Origin: an uncultured Lachnospiraceae bacterium
Lineage (GTDB): Bacteria; Bacillota; Clostridia; Lachnospirales; Lachnospiraceae
Length of the DNA stretch: 8,554 nt
NCBI GenBank assembly: GCA_910579685.1
Contig: CAJTVN010000056.1
Location: 1-8,554 of the forward strand
Direction of reading: 5' to 3'
Within the stretch, counting starts at the first letter, position 1. The number at the start of each line of letters is the position of its first letter. The notes under the pieces are model-generated. The model saw nothing but the letters and a program-made list of their open reading frames with translations. It was not told where the DNA came from and made no database searches. Positions 1-7,214 of this stretch are shown one piece after another. The translations under genes were made by a program, and so were the position numbers.

Positions 1-95
1 GGATTTTTTCCCTGTTGGAATTAAGATTGCGAACTTGTTTCGCAATTACCTACCTGTCCGCAGGCCCTCGCTGCACATCCGCCGGCTCCGCCCTC
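1..95. other. Non-coding tail downstream of the last glycosyltransferase gene
   Basis: This stretch follows the stop codon of the leftmost glycosyltransferase gene (read on the minus strand). It is GC-rich next to the gene (47-95) and AT-richer toward position 1. It contains a perfect 8-base-pair hairpin at 26-46 but no U-rich run after it, so I cannot call a terminator. No convincing coding region is seen. The polysaccharide operon may therefore continue beyond the window, or end outside it. Confidence 0.5.
26..46. repeat. Perfect short inverted repeat (hairpin), no U-tract
   Basis: ATTGCGAA at 26-33 is repeated in inverted orientation as TTCGCAAT at 39-46, with a 5-base loop. In the minus-strand transcript the hairpin lies about 50 bases after the stop codon of the last gene. 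It is followed by CTTAATTCC, which is not a terminator tail. It could be an RNA-stabilising 3' hairpin, a protein site, or part of a dispersed intergenic repeat. The sequence alone does not decide. Confidence 0.5.
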
Positions 96-920
96 TTACC
101 GCCTGCGGTACAAAAGCTTCTTCATGCGGTTGTAAATTCCGGCTGTGCGCCCGCTGCGCGCAAGCCTTGTGCGCAGCGGCGCCAGAGTAAGCCACAGGAG
201 CGCCTGATATCTTCTGATCTGCCCCCGGGTCATGTACCTTGCGACAATCTCTTTATGTTCCCTCGCCGACAGTTCCCGGTTCTCCTTTGTCTCGGAAAAC
301 CCGCCGCCCTCATAGTCCGCAATCAGAATGTCCCCGTAGGTAAACTGAATCCTCCCCTTCAGCTCCTTCTGGAAAAAACACCAAAGAAACTGCTCGTAAT
401 CGGCCCGAACCCGGTATGCGGTCTCAAAGGGATGCACCAGAAGCAGCCGTCTGTCATAAAAGCAGGCCTGATGGCAGGGCACGTTCCGGTAGCAGCCAAA
501 AGCGTCCAGACGTGGATTGGATGCGACCACCTGCCTTGTCCTCCTCTCATAAATATTCCCATAGTAAACGCCCTGCCTGGAAGGATTTTCCTCGATCAGC
601 TTTGCCATCTGAAAAAGCACATCCTTCCCGTAAAAGACATCTCCGCAGTTCAGAAAATATACATACTTCCCCACCGCCTCCCCGGCAGCCTGATTCATGG
701 CGTCATAAATTCCCTGATCCGGTCTTGAAACGATGCGGATCCGGGATCGCTTTTCTTCCGAAAGCCCCTCGATAAAAGAAAGGGATCCGTCCGTTGATAC
801 GCCGTCCTTGACAATGACTTCATAATCTTCAAAGTATTGCCTCAAAACGCTCCCCAACGTCCGTTTCAGCTTTTCCCCCGGGTTCAGACTAACTATAAGT
901 ATGGAAAACAATGGTCTCAT
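96..920 (-). CDS. GT2 family glycosyltransferase, WcaA-like
   Basis: Predicted cytoplasmic GT-A fold glycosyltransferase of family GT2 (274 residues) that would add one sugar from a nucleotide-sugar donor to the growing lipid-linked repeat unit. Visible motifs: the N-terminal strand FSILIVSLN (5-13), KDGVSTDGS (38-46) as the nucleotide-binding segment, PDQGIYDAMNQ (67-77), and FLNCGD (89-94) in the place of the usual DXD. This N-x-GD form and the later PCHQACFYDRR (148-157) are typical of the WcaA-like subgroup. No membrane segment is seen. The start is the ATG at 920, because AGAGGAGG lies 6 bases upstream; an in-frame TTG eight codons earlier (944) lacks that support. It is the last gene of the operon in the window, 37 bases after the polymerase gene. 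Donor and acceptor sugars cannot be told from sequence. Confidence 0.9.
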   Translation of the reverse strand: MRPLFSILIVSLNPGEKLKRTLGSVLRQYFEDYEVIVKDGVSTDGSLSFIEGLSEEKRSRIRIVSRPDQGIYDAMNQAAGEAVGKYVYFLNCGDVFYGKDVLFQMAKLIEENPSRQGVYYGNIYERRTRQVVASNPRLDAFGCYRNVPCHQACFYDRRLLLVHPFETAYRVRADYEQFLWCFFQKELKGRIQFTYGDILIADYEGGGFSETKENRELSAREHKEIVARYMTRGQIRRYQALLWLTLAPLRTRLARSGRTAGIYNRMKKLLYRRR

Positions 921-926
921 AAGTAT

Positions 927-934
927 CCTCCTCT
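927..934 (-). promoter_or_regulatory. Ribosome binding site deciding the start of the WcaA-like gene
   Basis: The minus strand reads AGAGGAGG here, 6 bases before the ATG at 920. It is a near-perfect Shine-Dalgarno sequence and rules in favour of this start over the in-frame TTG at 944, which lies upstream of it. Confidence 0.85.
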
Positions 935-957
935 CATTTACCAAAAGCGCCCAGCCG

Positions 958-2064
958 TCAGTTCACATCCGACAGAATCGGCACCATATCATGGAACATA
1001 AACGTTTCGTACGGGAGAATCCGAAGCCCCGCATCCCCCGCCCGTCTCATGAAAAGGGCAAAATACAGAACAGCCGCAGCCGCGGCGCCCGCTGTAAAAA
1101 GCTTTTTCCACCTCGGATTCTCCATCTGTGCGATCAGCGCCGGTAGGAAAAAAATATGGGTGATGGTCAGATAATACCCGATTCTTGAAATCACGGGCAG
1201 AAAGGAACAGCACACATACATCACAAGGGCTCCCAGGTTGCAGTAAAAATAGAACCGGTTTCTCCTGTTGTCCTTCACCGATCTCTGATAGCAGATCAGG
1301 GAAAGAATGAGAACTCCCAGACATCTCGCAATATTCACATAGCTGGTGCCCCCCTCCAGGTATTCCGTGTCCTCATAGGTGGGATAGAGAAAAATCACCA
1401 CCCGCAGATAGAAATCCGGCAGGAAAAAAAAGGTGGTGCAAAAAAGCCCCATGAGGGCCAGCTGCCACTTTTTCCACTCCATAGAGGCCAGAATATACAG
1501 CGGGATCACCACCAGCAGCGATTTGTGCAAAGTGGCGCCCAGAAGCACAAGCAGAACAAATTTCAGCCATTCCCGCCTGAGCACATAGGGAATGGCCCAC
1601 AGTGCAACTGCCAGGGCCAGATAATAGCGCACGGTGCTGAAGGACTGAAAATAGTAGCCGAAAGCCATGAACAGGAAAAAGCTCGCCCCGAAACAATCTG
1701 CCTGCCGGTAAATGGCGGCCAGAAACAAAAGCACGGTAAAAAAGGCAAAGAAGGCAAACACCAGCAGATAATTCTCAAAACCGCTGATCCCGTATATGAG
1801 TCTCACGATCCCGTTAAACCCCGCCTCTGTCGGCACATAGGCGTTACAGTTCACAAGATGCATGAACTCCACGTATTTTGCGTAATCGTTTCCCACATTC
1901 AGCCTGCAGGCGGACAGTGCAAACAAGATCAGAAAAACCGACACAAGACACAGCCGGTTCAGCATCTTTCCTCTGCTTACGCCTCCCTTAATCCCTTCCA
2001 ACCGGTTGTTTACAAGAAAACCCAATAACACAACCGTGACCGTTACCAAAATATATAAGATCAT
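958..2064 (-). CDS. EpsG-type polysaccharide polymerase (Wzy-like), integral membrane
   Basis: Polytopic membrane protein of 368 residues, matching the EpsG family of polysaccharide polymerases, which join undecaprenyl-linked repeat units on the outer face of the membrane. It is mostly hydrophobic segments from residue 2 to about 338. Family-type signatures are visible: NVGNDYAKY (56-64), a PTEAGFNGIVRLI stretch (78-90), STVRYYLALA (143-152), ATLHKS (177-182), RIGYYLT (294-300), and the closing LPYETFMF (350-357). Length is normal for EpsG. The start ATG at 2064 follows the preceding stop codon by 3 bases and has GAGGTAG just upstream, inside the end of the preceding gene, which suggests translational coupling. 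Its presence marks a Wzx/Wzy-type pathway, although no flippase gene is in the window. The family assignment is firm; substrate is unknown. Confidence 0.9.
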   Translation of the reverse strand: MILYILVTVTVVLLGFLVNNRLEGIKGGVSRGKMLNRLCLVSVFLILFALSACRLNVGNDYAKYVEFMHLVNCNAYVPTEAGFNGIVRLIYGISGFENYLLVFAFFAFFTVLLFLAAIYRQADCFGASFFLFMAFGYYFQSFSTVRYYLALAVALWAIPYVLRREWLKFVLLVLLGATLHKSLLVVIPLYILASMEWKKWQLALMGLFCTTFFFLPDFYLRVVIFLYPTYEDTEYLEGGTSYVNIARCLGVLILSLICYQRSVKDNRRNRFYFYCNLGALVMYVCCSFLPVISRIGYYLTITHIFFLPALIAQMENPRWKKLFTAGAAAAAVLYFALFMRRAGDAGLRILPYETFMFHDMVPILSDVN

Positions 2065-2067
2065 AAA

Positions 2068-2850
2068 CTACCTCAATCTGCCCTGCCCGATTCCTTTTCT
2101 CATAAGCCGGTATGCGTCTCCAAACGAAATTTCCCTGCACATTTCGCCTCTCTTCGCAAGAAGAAACCGAAGGGAAAACAGACCCGCCATCCGGCCGTAG
2201 AGATGATGGTAGAGCACTCCCCTGTCCGTAAAAAATTTTTCATTGTAGCCCTTAAACCAGGTGGATTCCCTGTAAATCTCCTCGCCGATCTCCTCCGTGG
2301 AGGCGTACAGACGCAATCCCTTTTTCAGGCAGTCATGTAAAAAAAGACTGTCCTCCCCGTTGCTGTATCTGGCCCCTCCCCCGAACAGAAGGGAAAAGCA
2401 GACATTGGCCCTGCGCAGGGAAGCCAGCCTTGCCGCAACACTGTAGGTTGGATACCTGCCGTAATTGTACCAGCGGATGGGACGCTTCTCTTTATTATAA
2501 TAGGTGGCCCGTCTTACGTCCACTTTAAAGTTAAAAGTAATCAGATCCGCATCCGGATCCTTCTCAAATGCGGATAGCACCTGCTCCGCATAGCCCTCGT
2601 AAAACCGGATATCCTCATCGGAAAAAAGGACGATATCCCCCCTGGCGTGAAGAAGCGCCGTGTTTCTGCTAAGCCCCACTCCGCGCTCGGCCATGGAAAA
2701 AACACGGATCTTCCCGTTTCCATGCGAAAATTCCTCATAGGAATAGTCCCCGCACTGGTTTACGATCACCGCATCGCCCTGCAGGTTCATGTGATCCGCC
2801 AGCTCTCTCCCATTCTTTTCCACTGCGGCCGCCAGCACTTCCAGCTTCAT
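2068..2850 (-). CDS. GT2 family glycosyltransferase (VINQ / RGVGLSRN type)
   Basis: Cytoplasmic GT2-like glycosyltransferase of 260 residues. It has the layout of a group common in Gram-positive and Bacteroides capsule clusters: a short first strand (LEVLAAAVEKN, 3-13), VIVNQCGDYS (28-37), RGVGLSRNTAL (56-66), the metal-binding SDED (77-80), and NGEDSLFLHDCLKKG (164-178) as the likely catalytic-base region. The C-terminal part is basic and has no clear membrane span. The start ATG at 2850 has AGAGGAGA 6 bases upstream. The reading frame stays open upstream to 3036, but those 62 codons give an Arg/Gly-rich peptide unlike any GT2 and lie inside the Wzz-like gene, so they are excluded. The upstream gene ends 14 bases before this start, with its stop codon touching the Shine-Dalgarno. 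Sugar specificity is unknown. Confidence 0.88.
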   Translation of the reverse strand: MKLEVLAAAVEKNGRELADHMNLQGDAVIVNQCGDYSYEEFSHGNGKIRVFSMAERGVGLSRNTALLHARGDIVLFSDEDIRFYEGYAEQVLSAFEKDPDADLITFNFKVDVRRATYYNKEKRPIRWYNYGRYPTYSVAARLASLRRANVCFSLLFGGGARYSNGEDSLFLHDCLKKGLRLYASTEEIGEEIYRESTWFKGYNEKFFTDRGVLYHHLYGRMAGLFSLRFLLAKRGEMCREISFGDAYRLMRKGIGQGRLR

Positions 2851-2856
2851 AATCCG

Positions 2857-2864
2857 TCTCCTCT
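2857..2864 (-). promoter_or_regulatory. Ribosome binding site deciding the start of the 260-residue GT2 gene
   Basis: The minus strand reads AGAGGAGA here, 6 bases before the ATG at 2850 and adjoining the stop codon (2865-2867) of the Wzz-like gene. It supports the short form of the glycosyltransferase rather than the longer open frame that begins at 3036. Confidence 0.85.
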
Positions 2865-3983
2865 TTAACCGTAATAGCGGTTCAGGAATTCCTCGTCCGC
2901 CAAAGTCACCACCATGCCAAGCACCTTGCAGTCCTGATTCTTCAAAAGCCCAAGAACGCGCCGGGTTTTCCTCCCCACGTCCTCGCCAAAGGGAAGAAGC
3001 AGGATTACGCCGCCCAGCTCTCTGATCTGTCCGCACGCTTCCTCGGAGAGAGAACCGGAGTTAAAGGGAACCACCTGCCATTCCTTTTTTTCTTTCCTCA
3101 AATCCCTGCCAGGAAGCGTCCACGTCAGTCCGCCCGCCTCGCCGTCCCCGCCGATAAATTCGTCCTTCCCCGCATTCAGAAGCCTTTCCAGATCCACCTG
3201 GCGCACATCACAGTGATTGTCCATGTCAATGACCGCAAACCTCCTGGCCTGACCCAGGGTATAACTGATATTGGCTTTCAGCTCCCTGGCATAAGGCTGC
3301 AGCCCCTTCTGCTTTCTTGGCATAATTCCCAGCGCCGTATAGGGATATTTTTTCTCCACGTCACCCTGCACATAAACCGCCTCATCCAGCACATAGGCAA
3401 ACGCCATGATCAGGCACGAAATCACGCCAAAGAACACGGCGCCGCTGACACAGGCCGTGACGGTCCGGTCATCCCAGTAAATACGGCGGGGATCATCTGC
3501 CCGGATCACTTCGATTCTTTTCAGTTCCTCGCTGGCCTGTGCATAATCAGTCAGTCCGTTCTCCACCGCCGCCTGCACTTCCCGGACAAATTTTTCCGTG
3601 CTTCCCTCCACCGTAATAGTGAGCAGACGGATATCCGACAGGATTTCGGCCCTGGTAGCCTCCGAAACCGCCTCCCTGGATGCGTCTGCAGGCGCATACT
3701 CCATGATCCTGTCAAGAATCGGGTCGGTATCAAGCAGGTCATTCCAGGTATAGCCATTATAATACTGATAAATCTCGCCGCTCTCATCCACGCCAAAGCT
3801 GATATACAGCTTTGATACCGCTTGATAAGCCACTGGCATGCGCATGGCCCGGGCCAGCTGGTAGGCAACGCCTCCCACCACCGCTCCCACGGCCATCAGC
3901 ATAACCAGAAGCCAGATCCTGTTAAGGAACCGAAGATACAGTCGCTTCAGATCAACTTCCCTATTTAAATATTCCTCACTCAT
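2865..3983 (-). CDS. Wzz/CapA-like chain-length protein with degenerate BY-kinase-like tail
   Basis: Membrane protein of 372 residues with the polysaccharide co-polymerase layout: a cytoplasmic N-terminus, first membrane helix about 22-46, an extracellular part about 50-175, and second helix about 176-199. The segment after helix 2 (LDEAVYVQGDVEKKYPYTALGIMP, 199-222) is the usual Wzz-to-kinase linker. What follows resembles a bacterial tyrosine kinase: YARELKANISYTL (231-243) matches the E-x-x-R-x-L-R-x-N-I entry helix, and GGVILLLPFG through LGMVVT (324-360) matches the kinase C-terminal part. However, the place where the Walker A loop should be (about 250-262, FAVIDMDNHCDV) has no GxxGxGK[ST], and the Tyr-rich tail is reduced to YYG. 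I infer a chain-length regulator with an inactive kinase-like domain. The ATG at 3983 overlaps the preceding gene by 8 bases (ATGAGTGA). Confidence 0.82.
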   Translation of the reverse strand: MSEEYLNREVDLKRLYLRFLNRIWLLVMLMAVGAVVGGVAYQLARAMRMPVAYQAVSKLYISFGVDESGEIYQYYNGYTWNDLLDTDPILDRIMEYAPADASREAVSEATRAEILSDIRLLTITVEGSTEKFVREVQAAVENGLTDYAQASEELKRIEVIRADDPRRIYWDDRTVTACVSGAVFFGVISCLIMAFAYVLDEAVYVQGDVEKKYPYTALGIMPRKQKGLQPYARELKANISYTLGQARRFAVIDMDNHCDVRQVDLERLLNAGKDEFIGGDGEAGGLTWTLPGRDLRKEKKEWQVVPFNSGSLSEEACGQIRELGGVILLLPFGEDVGRKTRRVLGLLKNQDCKVLGMVVTLADEEFLNRYYG

Positions 3984-5391
3984 TTTTCCGTTCCTTTTCC
4001 TCCCCCGGATTTTGACCGGACTTGATGGCTGTTGTCTGGGTGCTCTCCACCCCTTCCGTGCTCTCCGCCTTGATCAGAATTTTCAGTGTCAGCAGCATCA
4101 GCTTGATATCCATCCATACAGAATAGTTTTCAATGTAAGTCAGATCCAGCTTCAGCTTATCATAAGGCGTGGTATTGTACTTCCCGTATACCTGGGCATA
4201 CCCCGCAAGCCCTGCCTTCACCTTCATGCGGAACACAAACTCCGGCATGTCCTCCACATACTGCCGGATAATCTCCGGCCGCTCCGGCCTTGGCCCGATA
4301 AAGGACATATCCCCCGCCAGAATATTAAACAGCTGAGGAAGCTCATCAATCCTCACGGCCCGGATAAATTTTCCCACCGGAGTAATCCTGCTGTCATTCT
4401 TGGCCGCAAGCCTTGCCACGCCGTCCTTCTCCGCATCCACCCTCATGCTCCTGAACTTCATGATCTTGAATTCCCTGCCGCCTGTCGTACAGCGCACCTG
4501 CTTGTACAGCACCGGCCCCGAGTCATAGCATTTGATGCACAGCGCAGTAACCAGCATAATGGGGGATGCGATTAGGATAAGCAGAAGCGCACAGACAATA
4601 TCGATCATTCTCTTTGCGATCCGCTGTTCCACGGTGAGCGGATATTCCCTGGTAAGGAACATGGGCGTGTCAAAGAGATGCAGCTGATCCGACCCCTTGA
4701 TCAGCACGTCCGGTATCTTTGGCATCATATATACCCGGATGGACTTGCTGTAGCAGAACTTGAGAAGCCTGTTTCGGCTCTCCTCCGGTATATCCCAGAG
4801 CACGACCGCTCCGTAGCCCTTTACGATCTCCTCCTCCACGGCCCGAATGCCTGCGGAAAGGTTCATGCATTTTACAATATTATATTTGTCCTTCCTGGAC
4901 TCGAACTTGTGGAGAATATCCTCCACGGAGTGGTCGCCATGCACAAACAGCATCTCCCTGGGCGGAAACACCCTGCGGTAAAACCAGATGGAGATATTGT
5001 CAAAAACCACGGCGATCAGAACCTGAACCACCGTGGCCCGGACAAAATAGTCCGGATCCAGCAGCCAGTTATTCATCAGCGACAGCTGCAGATAAGAGAG
5101 GGCGTTTACGAACAGCAGTGCGAACACCTGAGAAAGAAACATGTCCATAAACTTAAGATAGCCCACCTTGAGGCCGCCGTAGGTGCTGGTAAAAAAATAT
5201 AACAGGACCAGATAAATCGCAAAAATAGCCAGATGCCCGTTTCTCTCATATTTAAGACGCTGGGTGAACTTGCTGATAATCGGATAGTAATGCTCCATCC
5301 AGATATAAGCATAAACCGCAGTCTGAAGCAGCAGGGCCAGATAGCCCAGCCACAGCACTATGATTTTTTTTAAGGATTCAAATCGTCTCAC
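3976..5391 (-). CDS. Initiating polyprenyl-phosphate sugar-1-phosphate transferase (PHPT type)
   Basis: Membrane enzyme of 471 residues that would start repeat-unit assembly by moving a sugar-1-phosphate from a nucleotide sugar to undecaprenyl phosphate. It has an N-terminal membrane bundle (about four helices between 9 and 132), a middle nucleotide-fold-like soluble domain (about 146-240), then the catalytic Bac_transf domain. That domain begins with a membrane hairpin (about 262-287) and carries KFRSM (312-316), the Asp-Glu pair of IDELPQL (D349, E350), MSFIGPRPERPE (362-373), and GLAGYAQVYGK (394-404). Length fits the WcaJ/WbaP/CpsE group. The start is GTG at 5391, with AGAGG 7 bases upstream and 28 bases after the preceding stop codon. 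The charged, low-complexity C-terminal end (about 442-471) lies past the conserved domain. The first sugar (glucose, galactose or an amino sugar) cannot be read from the sequence. Confidence 0.94.
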   Translation of the reverse strand: MRRFESLKKIIVLWLGYLALLLQTAVYAYIWMEHYYPIISKFTQRLKYERNGHLAIFAIYLVLLYFFTSTYGGLKVGYLKFMDMFLSQVFALLFVNALSYLQLSLMNNWLLDPDYFVRATVVQVLIAVVFDNISIWFYRRVFPPREMLFVHGDHSVEDILHKFESRKDKYNIVKCMNLSAGIRAVEEEIVKGYGAVVLWDIPEESRNRLLKFCYSKSIRVYMMPKIPDVLIKGSDQLHLFDTPMFLTREYPLTVEQRIAKRMIDIVCALLLILIASPIMLVTALCIKCYDSGPVLYKQVRCTTGGREFKIMKFRSMRVDAEKDGVARLAAKNDSRITPVGKFIRAVRIDELPQLFNILAGDMSFIGPRPERPEIIRQYVEDMPEFVFRMKVKAGLAGYAQVYGKYNTTPYDKLKLDLTYIENYSVWMDIKLMLLTLKILIKAESTEGVESTQTTAIKSGQNPGEEKERKNE

Positions 5392-5419
5392 CTGTACACC
5401 TCTATCCTGCCGGTTCTTC

Positions 5420-6208
5420 TCAAATTCTTCTCAATGTCGCCCGAAACGCCCAAAAAACAAAATTCCACATGCTCCGGGCCAGGGATAATCCCTCCTGCTT
5501 TCGGTACAGATACCAGATTCTTTTTATGGCCGTCCATTTGTTGGAGGAAAGAGATTTTGCCGGCCTGCGGTAAATTGCCAGAACCTCGTCAAGCCCATGG
5601 GCGTCAAAGCCGTTCCTTAAAATTTTCCACCACAGGGCCGTATCCTCGCTCCCAACGCAGGGCATGTGGAGAATCTCCCTGCCGCCGGTTCCCGCACACA
5701 GCCTGTACGTGTCAAGCAGCACCGTGGAGGTAAAGATCACCGTGCGGGAAAGCGCCTGCCTGTAGGACAGCATCTGCGGCGCATGCACGATTCTTCCCGT
5801 TCCCTTCGCCTGCCCGTCCCCGAACTCATAGGCGGTAAAGACAAAGGCCGCCTGCTTTTGTCTCATAAAGAAAAGCTCTCTCTCCAGCTTTTCCGGCATC
5901 CAGACATCATCCGCATCCAGAAAAGCGATATACCTGCCCCCGGCCGCATCCACTCCGGTATTGCGCGCCATGGCTGCCCCCTGGTTCTTATCTTTTTCAA
6001 TCAGACGGATGGCGTTTTTTTGATCCGCCCGTAAGGCGAGGTAATCCTGGATGATCTGCCTGCTGTTATCCGTTGAACAGTCGTCCACCAGGATCAGCTC
6101 CCAATCCGAAAAGGTCTGGGCCTCCACCATGCGTATTGTTTCCTCAATATATCCGCCCGCATTGTAGACCGGTACGATAATACTGATCCGCTCGTCTGCC
6201 CCGCTCAT
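5420..6208 (-). CDS. GT2 family glycosyltransferase
   Basis: Classical GT-A fold, family GT2 glycosyltransferase of 262 residues, predicted to act on the cytoplasmic side of the membrane during repeat-unit assembly. Motifs in order: ISIIVPVYN (8-16), ILVDDCSTDNS (39-49) for the nucleotide, NQGAAMARNTG (75-85), FLDADDVW (96-103) with the DXD metal site, and GSEDTALWWKIL (186-197) with the likely catalytic base in the ED pair. An aromatic, basic C-terminal stretch (IWYLYRKQEG and SMWNFVFWAF, about 231-255) could lie against the membrane. The ATG at 6208 directly follows the TAA of the preceding gene, and its Shine-Dalgarno (GAGGA) lies inside the last codons of that gene, so translation is probably coupled. 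Donor and acceptor are unknown. Confidence 0.93.
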   Translation of the reverse strand: MSGADERISIIVPVYNAGGYIEETIRMVEAQTFSDWELILVDDCSTDNSRQIIQDYLALRADQKNAIRLIEKDKNQGAAMARNTGVDAAGGRYIAFLDADDVWMPEKLERELFFMRQKQAAFVFTAYEFGDGQAKGTGRIVHAPQMLSYRQALSRTVIFTSTVLLDTYRLCAGTGGREILHMPCVGSEDTALWWKILRNGFDAHGLDEVLAIYRRPAKSLSSNKWTAIKRIWYLYRKQEGLSLARSMWNFVFWAFRATLRRI

Positions 6209-7138
6209 TTATATTTCCTCTTTCACAAGATAGATTGGACGCTTTTTCACTTCCATATACGTTTTTGCCAGATATTGGCCCACGATTCCCAGGCAGAACA
6301 GCTGCACGCCGCTGATCAGCGAGATAATGCACACAAGGGATGGCCAGCCCGACGTGGGATCCCCGAACAGCGCCTTCCTGACTATGGTAAAAAGAATAAG
6401 GAAAAAGGAGAACAGGCAGAAGCACACGCCCATAAAGGCCGCAAAGGCAAGGGGCGCCGTGGAAAAGGAGGTAATGCCCTCCAGCGAATAGATAAACAGC
6501 TTCCAGAAAGACCACTTGGTCTCTCCCTTTTTCCGCTCCACATTGTCAAACTCCAGCCACTTTGTCCGAAAACCAACCCAGCCGAAAATCCCTTTGGTAA
6601 ACCGGTTATACTCCTGCATGGAAAGAACGGCGTCCACCACCTGCCTTGTCATCAGCCTGAAATCCCTTGCGCCGTCCACCACCTCTGTTTTGGAAATCCG
6701 GTTCATCAGCCTGTAAAACATCCTCGCAAAGAAAGAGCGGATGAAGGGTTCCCCCTTCCTCGTCACTCTTCTCGTGGCTGCCATGTCATATCCCTGCTTT
6801 ATGCTCTCAAACATTTCCGGAAGAAGGCTTGGCGGATCCTGCAGATCCGCATCCATGCAGGCCACATAATCCCCGGAAGCTTTCTGCAGTCCTGCATAGA
6901 GCGCCGCCTCCTTTCCAAAATTCCTGGAAAAGGAGAGCAGATGCACCCTCTTATCCTTTTCAATGAGTTTCTTTACCTCCGCCGCCGTTCCATCCCCGGA
7001 GCCGTCGTCAATGTACCACAGCTCAAACTCCAGCCCGTTCTTTTCAAAATAATCCTGGTTCTTTATAAATTCCCCGTAAAAATAGGGAACATTTTCCTCC
7101 TCGTTGTAACAAGGCACAATTGCGCTGAGCAGTTTCAT
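6209..7138 (-). CDS. DPM1/GtrB-type polyprenyl-phosphate glycosyltransferase
   Basis: GT2 enzyme of 309 residues with the DPM1/GtrB layout: a GT-A catalytic domain followed by two membrane helices. It would transfer a sugar from a nucleotide donor to undecaprenyl phosphate, giving a lipid-linked monosaccharide for use outside the cell. Visible motifs: SAIVPCYNEEENV (5-17), WYIDDGSGDGT (41-51), FSRNFGKEAALYAGL (70-84), MDADLQDPP (95-103, the DXD site plus the QDPP hallmark), GARDFRLM (156-163), NRFTKGIFGWVGF (178-190), and hydrophobic helices about 227-253 and 267-291. It is the first gene of the operon. The ATG at 7138 has AGAGGT 6 bases upstream. In known glucosylation systems the partners are a GtrA flippase and a third, membrane-bound transferase; neither is present here. 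The sugar is not predictable. Confidence 0.93.
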   Translation of the reverse strand: MKLLSAIVPCYNEEENVPYFYGEFIKNQDYFEKNGLEFELWYIDDGSGDGTAAEVKKLIEKDKRVHLLSFSRNFGKEAALYAGLQKASGDYVACMDADLQDPPSLLPEMFESIKQGYDMAATRRVTRKGEPFIRSFFARMFYRLMNRISKTEVVDGARDFRLMTRQVVDAVLSMQEYNRFTKGIFGWVGFRTKWLEFDNVERKKGETKWSFWKLFIYSLEGITSFSTAPLAFAAFMGVCFCLFSFFLILFTIVRKALFGDPTSGWPSLVCIISLISGVQLFCLGIVGQYLAKTYMEVKKRPIYLVKEEI

Positions 7139-7184
7139 GAGAATACCTCTGCTGTTTGAAAAAAATTCCTTTTTATCCTGTTAT

Positions 7185-7213
7185 AGTATAGCATATCCGA
7201 AAAAATATCACAA
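7185..7213 (-). promoter_or_regulatory. SigA-type promoter of the polysaccharide operon
   Basis: Read on the minus strand: -35 TTGTGA (7213-7208), a spacer of exactly 17 bases, and -10 TATACT (7190-7185) preceded by TGC, forming an extended -10. Transcription would start near 7178, leaving a leader of about 40 bases before the ATG at 7138. I see no strong hairpin or attenuator in that leader. The -35 begins two bases after the T-run of the upstream terminator, so one transcription unit ends where the next begins. No experimental support. Confidence 0.75.
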
Positions 7214-7214
7214 C

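Noticed and set aside
526..540. 15-base exact match between 526-540 and 6636-6650
   Set aside because: Both copies encode the residues TRQVV in two unrelated positions of two glycosyltransferases. Shared codon usage and chance explain it, and no flanking similarity exists.
15..728. Plus-strand open frame of 237 codons opposite the WcaA-like gene
   Set aside because: It is a shadow of the glycosyltransferase gene, with no motifs and an unlikely composition.
2851..3036. Upstream extension of the 260-residue GT2 frame (62 additional codons)
   Set aside because: The extra peptide is Arg/Gly-rich, unlike GT2 N-termini, and lies fully inside the Wzz-like gene. The ATG at 2850 has a near-perfect Shine-Dalgarno.
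6275..7159. Long plus-strand open frame of 294 codons opposite the GtrB-like gene
   Set aside because: It is antisense to a gene with clear family motifs, and its product is rich in His, Pro, Gln and Arg with no recognisable domain. It reflects codon bias of the real gene.
7139..7184. Possible attenuator or LoaP-type antitermination hairpin in the operon leader
   Set aside because: The leader is only about 40 bases and AT-rich. I see no stable stem beyond a weak A-run/T-run pairing.
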